Of a DNA stretch of 64,000 nucleotides, positions 37,701-46,181 are shown one piece after another. Source of the DNA: JAFEDN01 sp963712715 (GTDB lineage: Bacteria > Pseudomonadota > Gammaproteobacteria > Coxiellales > Coxiellaceae). Numbering within the stretch: position 1 is the stretch's first letter; every line of letters starts with the position of its first letter. A model generated the notes under the pieces. It was not told the DNA's origin and made no database searches. It worked only from the letters and a program-made list of their open reading frames with translations. The stretch spans positions 62,001 through 126,000 of the forward strand of contig CAVQJI010000037.1 in the NCBI GenBank assembly GCA_963712715.1, written 5' to 3'. Made by a program: the position numbers and the translations under genes.

Positions 37701-38744
37701 CAAGTTACTCTCCAGCCACTCGCTCCTCTTACCGCGGAAATCAAAACCAGCATAAGCCCGGCAGAAGAATACACTCTAGACCTGGAATCCAAACATCAGA
37801 GCAGAGCAGAAGAATGCATTGCAAACCTGGAATCCAAAAATCAGAAAGAAACAGAAAAATACACCGCGGATTTAGAAGCCAAATATCAGAGCGAATTGGA
37901 AAAACATAAAGCACAAGTTATCGCACAGGCGCTGGTTGAATTTAAATCCGTTATTTTAGACGGCGAAGATTCTCGCAATCTGACTGAATATTGGCGACTC
38001 GTCTTGTCCTGTCCCAATCCGCTGATTTATTTTCCCAAATCCGCCGATACACAAAAAGCGCTGGCCGCTTTGCGGCTATATGCTCTGGAACAACTCGGCT
38101 TCGCGCCCCGGCAATTATTCTATATCAACGATCCCGAACAGCTATCCACCTGGTGGGAAACCGTTCACATCAGCGGTCATCAACTGGAAATCGTTCCGGG
38201 CTGGCTGCGACAGTTTCTACTGGAGAAAACTCCCAGGATTCTGGTGCTCAATCTGGATAAATTTAAACCCTATGATTTAGCTTCTAATCAAGGGATCGGT
38301 GATAAACAACGCACCCTCCAAAATCTGATTTTACCTCTGCATATTAAAGTGATTTGTTTCGCTCCGCAGGAACTGGCTCGCGAAGATATCTTTTTATCCC
38401 GATTCACCGAGGTTGCCTGTCGCGAGGATTTATTTTCAGCAGCCGAACCCATTCCGTATTTATGGCCAATGCCTGCGGAAGAAAAAACACGGGTGTCAGA
38501 CGTCATGCATTTATATGACGATTCACGGCATACCTCCAATTGCCTGGGTGTTCCTGTACTGGAAGGCGATCGCCCAACATTTTCCCCGGGGCCATTAGCG
38601 CGCGCCATGACGGAAAAACACAACCTGCTATTAACCGATGTGCCGGAAAAACTCCATTCTTTGTTATTTCTCGCTGCTTTTTGCAGGCAAACTATGGTTA
38701 ACGGCATCTCGCAAGAATTCCCGGACATCAAAATTTATGCATGA
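34752..38744 (+). CDS. Giant LRR protein with transglutaminase-like domain and degenerate AAA module
   Basis: 1330 residues, no signal peptide. Visible in order: RI-type leucine-rich repeats at about 85-215 (for example LSKLELHGLVSDKGAEMIA); a second LRR array at about 430-620 (LRRLYLDLSGNLQLRNLNF); a transglutaminase-like domain with C931 (KGVCADITRCAKLL), H958 (KTHAFLNW) and D977 (STTDLGGG); three tandem 15-residue coiled-coil repeats (about 1004-1048); then an AAA-like region lacking a P-loop but with a Walker-B-like RILVLNLDKF. An AGGG ribosome site precedes the start. It overlaps the next frame by 8 bases. All three consecutive frames probably form one polypeptide or one complex. No homologue recognised; effector role is inferred. 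Confidence 0.7.
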   Translation: MNGYKYDYMKEADANIVIDAYCSGHDDSIDLEIVNFSFAPVTYLLKEILNEGRPLNEISLTVHHYCDSEQSDFAERLSDFSEALKNLQLSKFSLTQKSLKINDAVVDCICKGLARSEQLSKLELHGLVSDKGAEMIANFVKKMPCMTYLFLQENAIGDKGAAQIIEAAHYNSRYLSTVDFSLNNLTDRSISAIIAAPRSCYVRAQANQITSSGQQQLQKRGQHTHFLNRYNEEYQLFKQPRIAKNTMSGRQKYLAEILLSAPERQYKEAQSGELEFSESPTQQLSLQQLLIADPKLWEIPCENEHEDKSTPKIYKEIVICAFSATLHNFIFSSRFVPGILYWQGDPHHFGAVFDDKFTPAKAADVEELLERVRPAEAHRYWVIDEKRWRETLVAADSSSLNDFDFFYAKKEVDLSPFAFYMTDDLFRKIAQGISNITTQIELASCRHLSPATLCQVFRQFPRLQFLGLRQGKPWGVELKTLTQTCPYLEELEICIDTAAPLEMLSQFRYLRRLYLDLSGNLQLRNLNFLKDCGDRVTLLKLSGCTNLTDLTGLKYCPNLQEIWFEKMILVDFKSLIQQLGQLKGLTLLALHECQYSADSQLLKLIYQCLPRTHISTSGTVVNTITPGARIGDNFLSSPCETDIPDSNASSREMTCGFSYLDPSERQHTVSQIFWDSKGHWPDHRLDRWSTLDQLKINDDGHIVFSASFVDQLDLKICPDVLLIPFEKIDVPLLRDCELKSPVSEIPCDYYAGQLTVMVIADQWTHIPSREVFSRPIASSQPLIWARSAVTGELFVRLQTRQHRTQKILLRYAFAATKVTSHLQTRRHQNLPILIQDAFTALSKNEKILANFPKFRRFITDMQSTGNDQTRYARIKRYCQMDSVSGFTDAPLDNKISTDVLEFIGTLRLKDVNTRTDLYSFFNTLLQQKGVCADITRCAKLLCGYYGGIPCHIGISKTHAFLNWSYQEKDKFITSTTDLGGGEAQVTLQPLAPLTAEIKTSISPAEEYTLDLESKHQSRAEECIANLESKNQKETEKYTADLEAKYQSELEKHKAQVIAQALVEFKSVILDGEDSRNLTEYWRLVLSCPNPLIYFPKSADTQKALAALRLYALEQLGFAPRQLFYINDPEQLSTWWETVHISGHQLEIVPGWLRQFLLEKTPRILVLNLDKFKPYDLASNQGIGDKQRTLQNLILPLHIKVICFAPQELAREDIFLSRFTEVACREDLFSAAEPIPYLWPMPAEEKTRVSDVMHLYDDSRHTSNCLGVPVLEGDRPTFSPGPLARAMTEKHNLLLTDVPEKLHSLLFLAAFCRQTMVNGISQEFPDIKIYA
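37761..37895 (+). repeat. Three tandem 45-bp coding repeats
   Basis: The units encode AEEYTLDLESKHQSR, AEECIANLESKNQKE and TEKYTADLEAKYQSE, charged coiled-coil heptads. They link the transglutaminase-like domain to the AAA-like region. Confidence 0.8.
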
Positions 38745-39453
38745 ACATCACGCACAACCCGAAAGTCCCTATATCCGGTTCGTCGACAATATTGAAAGCA
38801 TCTTTAGCCGGTTCTACCTGAATTCACACTATTACCCACTCCTGGTGAAAGGCAAACGCCGCATTGATCCCGAGACCGGTTACAGTTATTCAAGTTCGGC
38901 GTTGTTATTGACAGACGATCTGCCCGAGGTCATCGTGGTGACGCGTTCGCTATTGTATTCCAGGTGGTGCCGGCTGATCGATGTTGTCAACCAACGCAAA
39001 AAACCCGTCTCACTGTATCTGTGCCCCGGCGTCCAGATTTCTGGTACCGAATATGCGACACCACTGCCAGAGGAGATCAACATCAGCGAAGAATTTAAAA
39101 CTCTGCCGAACTACAGTAGCGTGATCGAATCAATTGAGCCGGAAAGAACTCTGGCCGAACTGCAAAAGCACCATGATATCTGTGCAGACGACATACTCAC
39201 CCTCACACCGAACGTGGGTCTGGAACTGCTGGAGCTGATTAGCCGCAAAGGAGATAATTTTCTACTAAACTACAAACCCGGTTGGCTCTTATCGCGATTG
39301 CGCACCGAAAAAACCATTACGATATTAATGGGCGATATGCCGACTTCACTCTTTAACGCCCTGGAATCTTTATTTTCCCCGCCATCGTATCTTTATACCA
39401 ACAAAGGCCGGGAAGACTTTTCCTGGGCGATTGTTCTGGATAACCAGAGCTGA
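38737..39453 (+). CDS. AAA-like middle segment of the giant LRR/AAA system
   Basis: 238 residues beginning at an ATG inside the end of the previous frame (overlap 8 bases). The ribosome site is weak. NVGLELLELISRKGDNFLLN and ITILMGDMPTSLFNALESLF resemble the arrangement of a degenerate AAA module (Walker-B/sensor region) with no P-loop. It ends in the next overlap with VLDNQS. The adjoining frame then continues the lid-like sequence, so this segment is better explained as an internal part of one long protein broken by two frameshifts than as a free-standing gene. Confidence 0.5.
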   Translation: MHEHHAQPESPYIRFVDNIESIFSRFYLNSHYYPLLVKGKRRIDPETGYSYSSSALLLTDDLPEVIVVTRSLLYSRWCRLIDVVNQRKKPVSLYLCPGVQISGTEYATPLPEEINISEEFKTLPNYSSVIESIEPERTLAELQKHHDICADDILTLTPNVGLELLELISRKGDNFLLNYKPGWLLSRLRTEKTITILMGDMPTSLFNALESLFSPPSYLYTNKGREDFSWAIVLDNQS

Positions 39454-41422
39454 ACACAGGCCGTTGCCCGGCACGGTTTCCTGCTACCAATATGGCGAGG
39501 AACTGAAAATCACACCGGAAGAAAAGACAGCGCAGAGCATAGACGCATCGTCTTATCGTGAAAAAGTCAACCAGATCCGCGTCTTTCTCCAGGCTAAACA
39601 CGAAGGGACTGCGGTTTTTTTAGAACTTCTCGGCCCGCCCGGTTCCGGCAAAACCACCAGTGTCACTCAGGCGATTAAGGGTATCCGCAGCAGCGGTCAA
39701 TCCGTTCAGCACTTCTTATCTGTCGACGATTACATCCAGTGGTGCAACGCTGAGGCAGACGATGAAAAAACCTTGTGCGTTCTGCAGTTAGACGATTGTC
39801 GATTGTCCCCGCCCGGACATCTGGAATTCCTGCGCGATATCGCCCGTAAAAATCAATTCTACTGGAAAGGCGCCTGGTATCCCAAATTAAAAGTGATTAT
39901 GACCAATAATCCCGAATCCGACCCTCGTCATGAAAAACACCCGCTGTTTCATGATCTATCCATCCCATCCTTATCGTTTACACCATTTACCCCGGCGGAA
40001 CTGGACGAATACATCCTTCAGCCATTGCTCAGGGAAATCAAAGCGATCAGCGGTAAGCTCGCGCCATTCAGTAAATTGATCTTATTCGCTTATCAGTATG
40101 TCGCCAAAACTCTGTCCTATGCGTGTATTTCTTCACGAGAATTGAAGACCGTCTGCCATCGACTGGCGGTACTGCTGCGAATTTATCCCGAAGAAAATCC
40201 GGTGCAGGTCTGTGCCCACGCCTGTTACGAAGAATTTTTCGGTTTATTCCGGGAAGAAAGTCAACGCCATGCATTTTGGGAATCGCTGCGAGAATCCATC
40301 AACCTGACAGGCGAGTCAGAGCGGCTGCCAATTACTGTAGACCCGATATTAAAAGAAACCCTGCAAAAACAGGGCCTGCAACTGACAGAACAGGGCGACC
40401 AGATGGTGGCTATGATTCAGCGCCTGTTACAGATGCGCGAACGGGCTGGCCAGAAAAATTCCCACGGCAAATGCGGATTATTATTCGAAGGGCCGCCCGG
40501 CATTTTAAAAACCGAATTGAGTATCGCGGTGCTGGAAGCGCATGGCGTCACCACAGCTCCTGTGGCCCCTGAAGGGAATTCTCCTTACCCGATGGGGGTC
40601 GAAGGGGGAGAGAGCGGAGCGTCTCCCCCGCCTGCACCCATGAGGCGGGTGTCATTCCGAGCAATCGGCTCCGCCGATGCGCAGGATATAAACAGGAAGC
40701 CATTGCCGCTGTACTCAGCGGGAATGGCTGGAAAGGCGCATTATTTCAACCTGGTCGCCGGCAAGCCCGCGCTGATGGAAAAACAGCTACGGATCGCCCA
40801 CTTCGCCAGGTGGATCGTGGTGTGCAATGAACTGAACTTACTAAAATCTGAAACAATCGAGTTGTTGATGAAATTACTGGACGCCGGATTATGTTTGATC
40901 GGTACAGGGAATTCCAGCCTGGCCGGCAGCGGCCGCCAACCTCTTCTCCCGGCGATCAAAAATCGTTTACAGGTTTTCTATCTGAAAGACTACAATCGTC
41001 ATCAATTGATCTGGTTCGCCAGGAATCGAAATCTGCAAGAAGGCGCCCTGCTGGCGGATATGTTTCTGGCGCTACGCGACTATCAAACCCAGTATCAACT
41101 GCCAGTCGCCAATCCACGGCATTATTTTCGCTGGTTAGAGGCATTGGTGAAATTGCCACGGAACAAACGCCCGGTTGCCGTAATTGCACAGCATTTGCTA
41201 AAAGCCGCGTGCAACCCGCTGTTAAGATCGCAAGAAGGTGTGAAGCCTGGCCAACTCCATGCCGTGGAATATGTTTTGCGTCACGTTCCCGCCAAGTCTT
41301 TCCCGAAAGCCAGGAGCACTTTCAAGGACACGAATAAATTGATTATGGTATGTTCCAACCCCCAAATTGAGCTGAAGCCCACACCTCCGGCTTCGTCCAG
41401 CGATCTTTGTCTGCTGATGTGA
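39431..41422 (+). CDS. Tandem AAA ATPase (MoxR/midasin-like) ending in a CaaX box
   Basis: About 663 residues if started at the TTG at 39431; no ATG or convincing ribosome site precedes the first P-loop, so it is probably the 3' part of the upstream reading. Module 1: Walker A GPPGSGKT (68-75), Walker B LCVLQLDDCRLSPPGH. Module 2: GPPGILKT (354-361, Leu for the usual Gly) and VVCNELNLLKSETIELL, with sensor GTGNSS and AGSGRQPLLPAIKNRL, resembling MoxR/midasin-type AAA. Residues about 380-434 are an in-frame dispersed repeat. The C-terminus is SSSDLCLLM, a CaaX motif. Confidence 0.72.
   Translation: MFWITRAEHRPLPGTVSCYQYGEELKITPEEKTAQSIDASSYREKVNQIRVFLQAKHEGTAVFLELLGPPGSGKTTSVTQAIKGIRSSGQSVQHFLSVDDYIQWCNAEADDEKTLCVLQLDDCRLSPPGHLEFLRDIARKNQFYWKGAWYPKLKVIMTNNPESDPRHEKHPLFHDLSIPSLSFTPFTPAELDEYILQPLLREIKAISGKLAPFSKLILFAYQYVAKTLSYACISSRELKTVCHRLAVLLRIYPEENPVQVCAHACYEEFFGLFREESQRHAFWESLRESINLTGESERLPITVDPILKETLQKQGLQLTEQGDQMVAMIQRLLQMRERAGQKNSHGKCGLLFEGPPGILKTELSIAVLEAHGVTTAPVAPEGNSPYPMGVEGGESGASPPPAPMRRVSFRAIGSADAQDINRKPLPLYSAGMAGKAHYFNLVAGKPALMEKQLRIAHFARWIVVCNELNLLKSETIELLMKLLDAGLCLIGTGNSSLAGSGRQPLLPAIKNRLQVFYLKDYNRHQLIWFARNRNLQEGALLADMFLALRDYQTQYQLPVANPRHYFRWLEALVKLPRNKRPVAVIAQHLLKAACNPLLRSQEGVKPGQLHAVEYVLRHVPAKSFPKARSTFKDTNKLIMVCSNPQIELKPTPPASSSDLCLLM
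40569..40732 (+). repeat. Dispersed palindromic element, copy C, in-frame inside the AAA gene
   Basis: The core is GAAGGGAATTCTCCTTACCC, GATGGGGGTCGAAGGGGGAG, CATTCCGAGCAATCGGCTCC, GCGCAGGATATAAACAGGAAGC, ending in a hairpin with CCGCTG-TACT-CAGCGG. It adds about 54 codons (EGNSPYPMG...AQDIN...) between Walker A and the NELN motif of module 2, without a stop. Confidence 0.92.
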
Positions 41423-41474
41423 TGGAGAATTAACACAAGCGCAAATTAGTTTGAAATGTTTGGTCGAACAGATA

Positions 41475-41506
41475 GTAACCGTTCACCGGCAGGCGTGAAC
41501 GGTTAC
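41475..41506. terminator. Hairpin between convergent genes, possible bidirectional terminator
   Basis: A perfect 12-bp stem, GTAACCGTTCAC and its complement, surrounds an 8-base loop between the AAA gene and the AT-rich hypothetical gene on the opposite strand. There is no long T-run, so its termination strength is uncertain. Confidence 0.5.
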
Positions 41507-41563
41507 AATAGATATCATCCTTTCTGCGTTTGCAGGTTTAGCCGCATGAGTTGTTACGGGTAA

Positions 41564-42259
41564 TCAATTCGTTCCAAACCCCAATAGGTCATTATCATTG
41601 CAGAGTAACTTCTCCTTTTCCATTGACTTAAACTTTTCATTACCCTGGTGAGGATTTTTTAATTCATGTTTAAAGACCAGGTAAGAGTTAGCACCCCATT
41701 CTCCATAAATTCTAATTAATTGGCCTTTCTCCTCACCTTCCTTCACCGTAGCTTTAATTTTATGAGTGACTTGAGCAGGTATATTTTTATTGATTTTTTC
41801 CATTGGAAAAACTGGTTTTACTACATTATCTTTAAAACCAATTTTACCTTTTTTTAATACTTCTATAATAGTGTGCAGTTTAGATGGAGACAGATTTTCT
41901 CTTAATTGATCACTAATGATTGCTCTTATTTCTCCTGTTAATGGGCTTTCTAAAGTAAAAATGCAAGGATGATTATCGTTTGATTTTTTATCCTCTGTAT
42001 AATCATCACAAGATTTCCTTCTTTGATGACTTTGATGGGCGCTATGATATTGATTCTTTTTCTGTTCTTTATTTCTATCCCTTTCTTCTTGAGAAATACG
42101 AATTGTGACGAACGGAGGAGCAGTCACCAAAGTTACGGGTGTTCGTGGGAGGGGATGCTCTTTTAAATCTGAATGAGAGCAATCTGGTAAAGATTGTTCA
42201 GTCGCTTTAAAAGAACTAGCTAAACTTTTTGATTTATTTTTCTTTCTTCTTTTTCTTTT
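41564..42259 (-). CDS. Downstream fragment of the AT-rich hypothetical protein (second frame)
   Basis: About 230 residues that continue the 42234-43619 frame after a shift at the A-rich tract. They are Lys/Ser/His-rich at first (KSLASSFKATEQSLPDCSH), then form a folded-looking domain (IFTLESPLTGEIRAIISDQL, KGKIGFKDNVVKPVFPMEKI, IYGEWGANSYLVFKHELKNP). There is no plausible independent start near the beginning of the conserved-looking part. Function unknown. Confidence 0.45.
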   Translation of the reverse strand, partial: KRKRRKKNKSKSLASSFKATEQSLPDCSHSDLKEHPLPRTPVTLVTAPPFVTIRISQEERDRNKEQKKNQYHSAHQSHQRRKSCDDYTEDKKSNDNHPCIFTLESPLTGEIRAIISDQLRENLSPSKLHTIIEVLKKGKIGFKDNVVKPVFPMEKINKNIPAQVTHKIKATVKEGEEKGQLIRIYGEWGANSYLVFKHELKNPHQGNEKFKSMEKEKLLCNDNDLLGFGTN

Positions 42260-43619
42260 TATTAGAGGAAAGACAAAGAGAATCGAGTTTTTGATTAATA
42301 TAATCCAGATCATTCTTATAAGATTGAATCGTTCCTTGACTGTATTCAAACCAATCATCACGCATAAGAGTAGTATTATATTTTCTAGTAAAATCTATTC
42401 TTGATTGATAGCTTCTGTTGAAAAGTTTTCTTAATTCATTTATTCTCGCATCTATTTCTTCTTGAGACGAGACCTTGGATAAATTCTGAAAAAATTCTAC
42501 TAATAATTCCATAGTGTTAATGATATTAACAGGAATTAAGAGATTGTTTTTACTTAAAGAAGTCAATTTATCATAGCATCGTAAGGCAAGCTGATAATTT
42601 TTATTTTTTAGAAACAACAAAAATTTTGCATATTGTAGCTTGGCACATATTAATAAATGCCTTTCTATTTTTAAATCAAAATTTCCTACATAATATTCTA
42701 TATTAAATAATAGTTCTTCAAGGTCCTGAAGGTTAATGGAATCAATAGAGTCAAATTCTGAATGATAGTTATCTAATTGTAATTCCCAGAAAAGGGGATC
42801 GTTAAGCATAGGAATATTAATTTCAAAATTCGATTGTATATTGACAAAACTTTTTTGGAAAATTTTTCCTATCTCACTGAGCCTTTTTATAAAAAAGGCT
42901 ACAAACATAGTTTTTTCTGGTATTGCCACAACTTCTGCAAGAAATTTCTGAGAGAAAAATTGTATGATAAAAAATATTTTTTTAAGAATTTGATTATTAA
43001 TTTCTACGTATTTTTTAGGGGGATAAGCTAGAAAAATTAGACAAGTGTAATTTTTAAAAAGGTTTTCAATAGTTGCTAGAAAAACTGCTGAAGTTTCTGT
43101 AAGATTTCCTACGCTGGCCTTGGATTGTAATATGGCTTTTAATTCTAATTCCTCAGAAATCGAATTAATTTTTGAATAAATTGTCATAACTTCTTCGGCG
43201 ATTTGTTCTTCAATGGTCTCTTTTAATATATCTAATAATCTAATATTTTCAGAATTTTCAGGAAGAGAAATAATTTTTCCATCTGTGTGATCATTGAGAT
43301 ATTTTTCAGAAAAATCCACGCCATGTAAAGTAAGGCGAAAAATAATTTTTTTCGAATTTTTTTCGAATTTTTCAAGCTCGCCACTTAACCAAAGATTAGT
43401 CACATAACGCTCAGGATTTTCTTTTATAGATTTTATATTTAAATTCCATAATCGCATTAGCACAAAAGGATGTAATTCTTCATCATAACTTAGGACAGCG
43501 TTGAGTTTATATTCATCTTTGCTATCTCGGATGCCCTTGAAAGGCAGGCCAGTGAAATCTCGTAACTTAATTATGTTTACACTCAACGAAGTATCTAAAA
43601 TACCATCATTATTCTTCAT
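42234..43619 (-). CDS. Hypothetical helical protein, AT-rich, ends at an A-rich slippery tract
   Basis: 461 residues, not recognised. It is largely helical, with many Asn/Lys/Ile/Phe codons. The base composition is clearly more AT-rich than the flanking genes, which suggests acquisition from elsewhere. The frame ends ...LCLSSNKKKKKKEK in an A-rich run (about 42234-42261) where the other frame continues with RKRRKKNKSKSLASS. It is thus probably the N-terminal two thirds of a ~690-residue protein, either broken or made by slippage. Confidence 0.5.
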   Translation of the reverse strand: MKNNDGILDTSLSVNIIKLRDFTGLPFKGIRDSKDEYKLNAVLSYDEELHPFVLMRLWNLNIKSIKENPERYVTNLWLSGELEKFEKNSKKIIFRLTLHGVDFSEKYLNDHTDGKIISLPENSENIRLLDILKETIEEQIAEEVMTIYSKINSISEELELKAILQSKASVGNLTETSAVFLATIENLFKNYTCLIFLAYPPKKYVEINNQILKKIFFIIQFFSQKFLAEVVAIPEKTMFVAFFIKRLSEIGKIFQKSFVNIQSNFEINIPMLNDPLFWELQLDNYHSEFDSIDSINLQDLEELLFNIEYYVGNFDLKIERHLLICAKLQYAKFLLFLKNKNYQLALRCYDKLTSLSKNNLLIPVNIINTMELLVEFFQNLSKVSSQEEIDARINELRKLFNRSYQSRIDFTRKYNTTLMRDDWFEYSQGTIQSYKNDLDYINQKLDSLCLSSNKKKKKKEK

Positions 43620-43796
43620 AACTTTCCCTAATTTTATTTTAATCGATTAAAGTTAAAATCTGCCTAAGATTTATGAGTTATATTCTACTAAATTTGAGCG
43701 CAATACTCAATGAAGGCAAGACTAAACAATATTTACGGGGTGGGTGGTCGCTACAATATACTCATTCCGAATGAATTTTCGATATCGTCATTGCGA

Positions 43797-43871
43797 GCGT
43801 TAGCGAAGCAATCCAGTACAGAGCGTTGGCTGGAGTACGAACTGGATTGCTTCGCTGACGCTCGCAATGAC
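43797..43871. repeat. GTCATTGCGAGCG-type palindromic repeat, copy 3
   Basis: It runs from GTCATTGCGAGCGTTAGCG to CGCTCGCAATGAC. It lies in the roughly 300-base gap between the AT-rich gene and the MFS remnant; the rest of that gap shows no gene. Confidence 0.88.
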
Positions 43872-43921
43872 GGTTGAACCTAAAAATCATTCACGAGACT
43901 ATAGTCATCAACACTATCCAA

Positions 43922-45357
43922 TTAGTGATTTTCAGGAATGGCCGCAGGCCCGTCTTTCTCGAACCTGGCTGCTGATTGGGGGATTTTCAGGCGGTTGAAA
44001 AACCATATAGCGATCAGTAAATAAACTCCCTGGACAATAAAGACGGTTTTAAAAGCGATGAGCGGGATGGAATGCGCTAAATCATTGGGGCCAATGACTG
44101 CGATCATCGTCAGTGCTGAGAGGGCAATGCCAAAACTTCCGCTTATCTGAATAATGCCGCTGTTGACAGTCACTCCCTGACTGGTCTGCTTATCCCTGAG
44201 GGTTTCATAAGTATGGGAATTCATCAGCAGCCGTTTGTAAGCTGGATAAAAATCCCATGGTGATCTGCTGCAGAAGTAATAATGGGATAATTAACTGAAA
44301 CGCCTGCCAGTAAAAACTGCAAAAAAATACCAGTAACAATATCGAATTCAGGATCAACAGCCGACGATGGTTAAACCGATTTAGCAGTCTCGTCAGAACC
44401 AGCATCAACACGAGAGAACCTGCGACAGCGGGCAGGGTGAATAATCCTGATTTTACGGCGCTAAATCCAAATCCAGCCTGCAATAATAAAGGGATCAGGA
44501 AAGGATGTGCGGTCATGGTTAGCCTTGCCAGCATACTGCCAATAGCCGCGATACTGAATTCATGATTATGAAACAGCCTTAGGTTAAGAATGGGATCAGT
44601 TTGCTTGTCGGGCATAGATAATATAAATTAAAAAACTACCGACAGCGATTGCCAGCAGTGCTGTTTTAATCAACAGGGAAGTGCGGGTGTCGATGAGAAT
44701 ATCTATTAAAAATAAAGTCGAGGCGAGGGCTGTGCCGATTAGCACAAAACCATACACATCGAAACGGGTTTTAATTTTTTCGCGAATTTCCGGTAAATAT
44801 TTATATATTAAGTAACCCCCAAGGATTCCCATGGGAGCGTTGATAAAGAAAATCCAGCGCCAGTTGGCATAAGTTGTGAGCGCGCCGCCTATCAGCGGAC
44901 CTAATAACAGGCCTAAAAGAGCAAGGATATTGATTGCGGCCATCGCCTGCGACCGGGCAATTCCGGTATAACAGCGAATAATAATTTGCCGGCCCACCGG
45001 CATCAAAAACGCGCCACCAATTCCCTGCAATAACCGGAAAACCGTTAACATCGGTAAATTCACTGACAATCCGCAGGCAATTGAACTGAGGGTAAAAAGG
45101 CTAATGGCGAATAACAGCGAATTTTTCTCTCCGAACCGGTCGGCCGCCCAGCCACTGACCGGAATGAACACGCCTAATGACAAAAAGTAAACGGTCAGGA
45201 TTTCTTTGAGCTGGATGGGATTAACGTTGAGACTTGTGGCGATCTGGGGGAGAGAGGTATTAAGAACCGTGGCATCGAGCATTTCCATTAACAGGATGAC
45301 TGAAATAATCCGCAGGAGAGTTTTTTTAGCCTTTTCAGGGACTTGTAAGTTGGTCAT
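43922..45357 (-). pseudogene. DHA2-family MFS multidrug exporter broken by two frameshifts
   Basis: Three overlapping frames add up to one 14-helix EmrB/MdtD-like exporter. Segment 1 (45357-44596): LDATVLNTSLPQIATSL, WAADRFGEKNSLL, LGPLIGGALTTYANWRWIFF. Segment 2 (44615-44205): LRLFHNHEFSIAAIGSM onward. Segment 3 (44224-43922): GVTVNSGIIQISGSFGIAL to the end. The shifts are near 44600 (YARQ then DPILNLRLF) and 44215 (SSLQTA then MNSHTYETL). Two independent lesions make true decay more likely than a single read error. Confidence 0.88.
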
Positions 45358-45421
45358 TTAAATATAATCTTTTGACTCCTCTGAATATTCTGATCAAATT
45401 TTAGCATAGATTACCGTGAAG

Positions 45422-46180
45422 TTAAAGATAGCAACGCTCCAGCACTTCTTCGGGACTGAGCTGGGTTTTTTCAGCTCCATCGGCCTGCAGGCGGATCCTG
45501 CCTTCTGCCAGAGCCAGCAGGCGGTTGCCGTATTTTAAGGCTATTTCAAGGTTATGGGTGGTGAGAACGCAGGTAATCGATTTTTCCTGAAGCAATCGTT
45601 CGGTATACCGGATTAAACTGGTGGCGATCTTGGGATCGAGGGCGCTGGTGTGTTCGTCCAGTAATAATAATTGCGGGGGATGTTGCAAACATAACGCCAG
45701 CACCAGACTTTGTCGCTCACCCCCCGATAACGCCGCCACACTGACGTCTAATTTTTTGGGTAACTGTCCATGGAAGGCGACCAGGTAGTCCGCATAAAAT
45801 TTTTTTTCTTCACGACTGCTGATTTTAAAAGAAATCTTTTGAAACCGGGTTGCCCACAGTAAACAATTTTCAAATACCGTTAAATTATAAAACAGGGAAT
45901 CACGGAGGTCCTGAGTGACGGTGACGACTTGCTGACTCAGTCGCCGCATGGGAATGGCGTCCAGATTTTTTCCCTTAAGCAAAATTTCTCCGGTGGTGGG
46001 GTGGTAAGTACGATTCAGTAATTTCAACAATGAGCTTTTACCGGAACCATTGCTGCCCAGTAGAATAATGCGATCGCCGGGATTAATTGAATAATTAATA
46101 TCGTCAAGAATGGGCCGGTCGGCCCCGGGGAATTTTAAGCCGACATTGCGGATCAGACATAAATGGTTTTCGGTAGTCAT
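45422..46180 (-). CDS. ABC transporter ATPase of a TrpXYZ-type uptake system
   Basis: 252 residues. Walker A is LLGSNGSGKSSLLKL, the signature is ALSGGERQSLVLAL, Walker B is LLLLDEHTSALDP (Glu then His in place of Pro-Thr), and the H-loop is VLTTHN. The start at 46180 lies one base after the permease stop (TAACATG), so a longer start is rejected. The operon order is binding protein, permease, ATPase. Confidence 0.87.
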   Translation of the reverse strand: MTTENHLCLIRNVGLKFPGADRPILDDINYSINPGDRIILLGSNGSGKSSLLKLLNRTYHPTTGEILLKGKNLDAIPMRRLSQQVVTVTQDLRDSLFYNLTVFENCLLWATRFQKISFKISSREEKKFYADYLVAFHGQLPKKLDVSVAALSGGERQSLVLALCLQHPPQLLLLDEHTSALDPKIATSLIRYTERLLQEKSITCVLTTHNLEIALKYGNRLLALAEGRIRLQADGAEKTQLSPEEVLERCYL

Positions 46181-46181
46181 G

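Noticed and set aside
40123..41337. Arg/Pro-rich frames overlapping the AAA ATPase
   Set aside because: They are shadows of the AAA gene in a second frame; composition is unnatural and no motif is seen.
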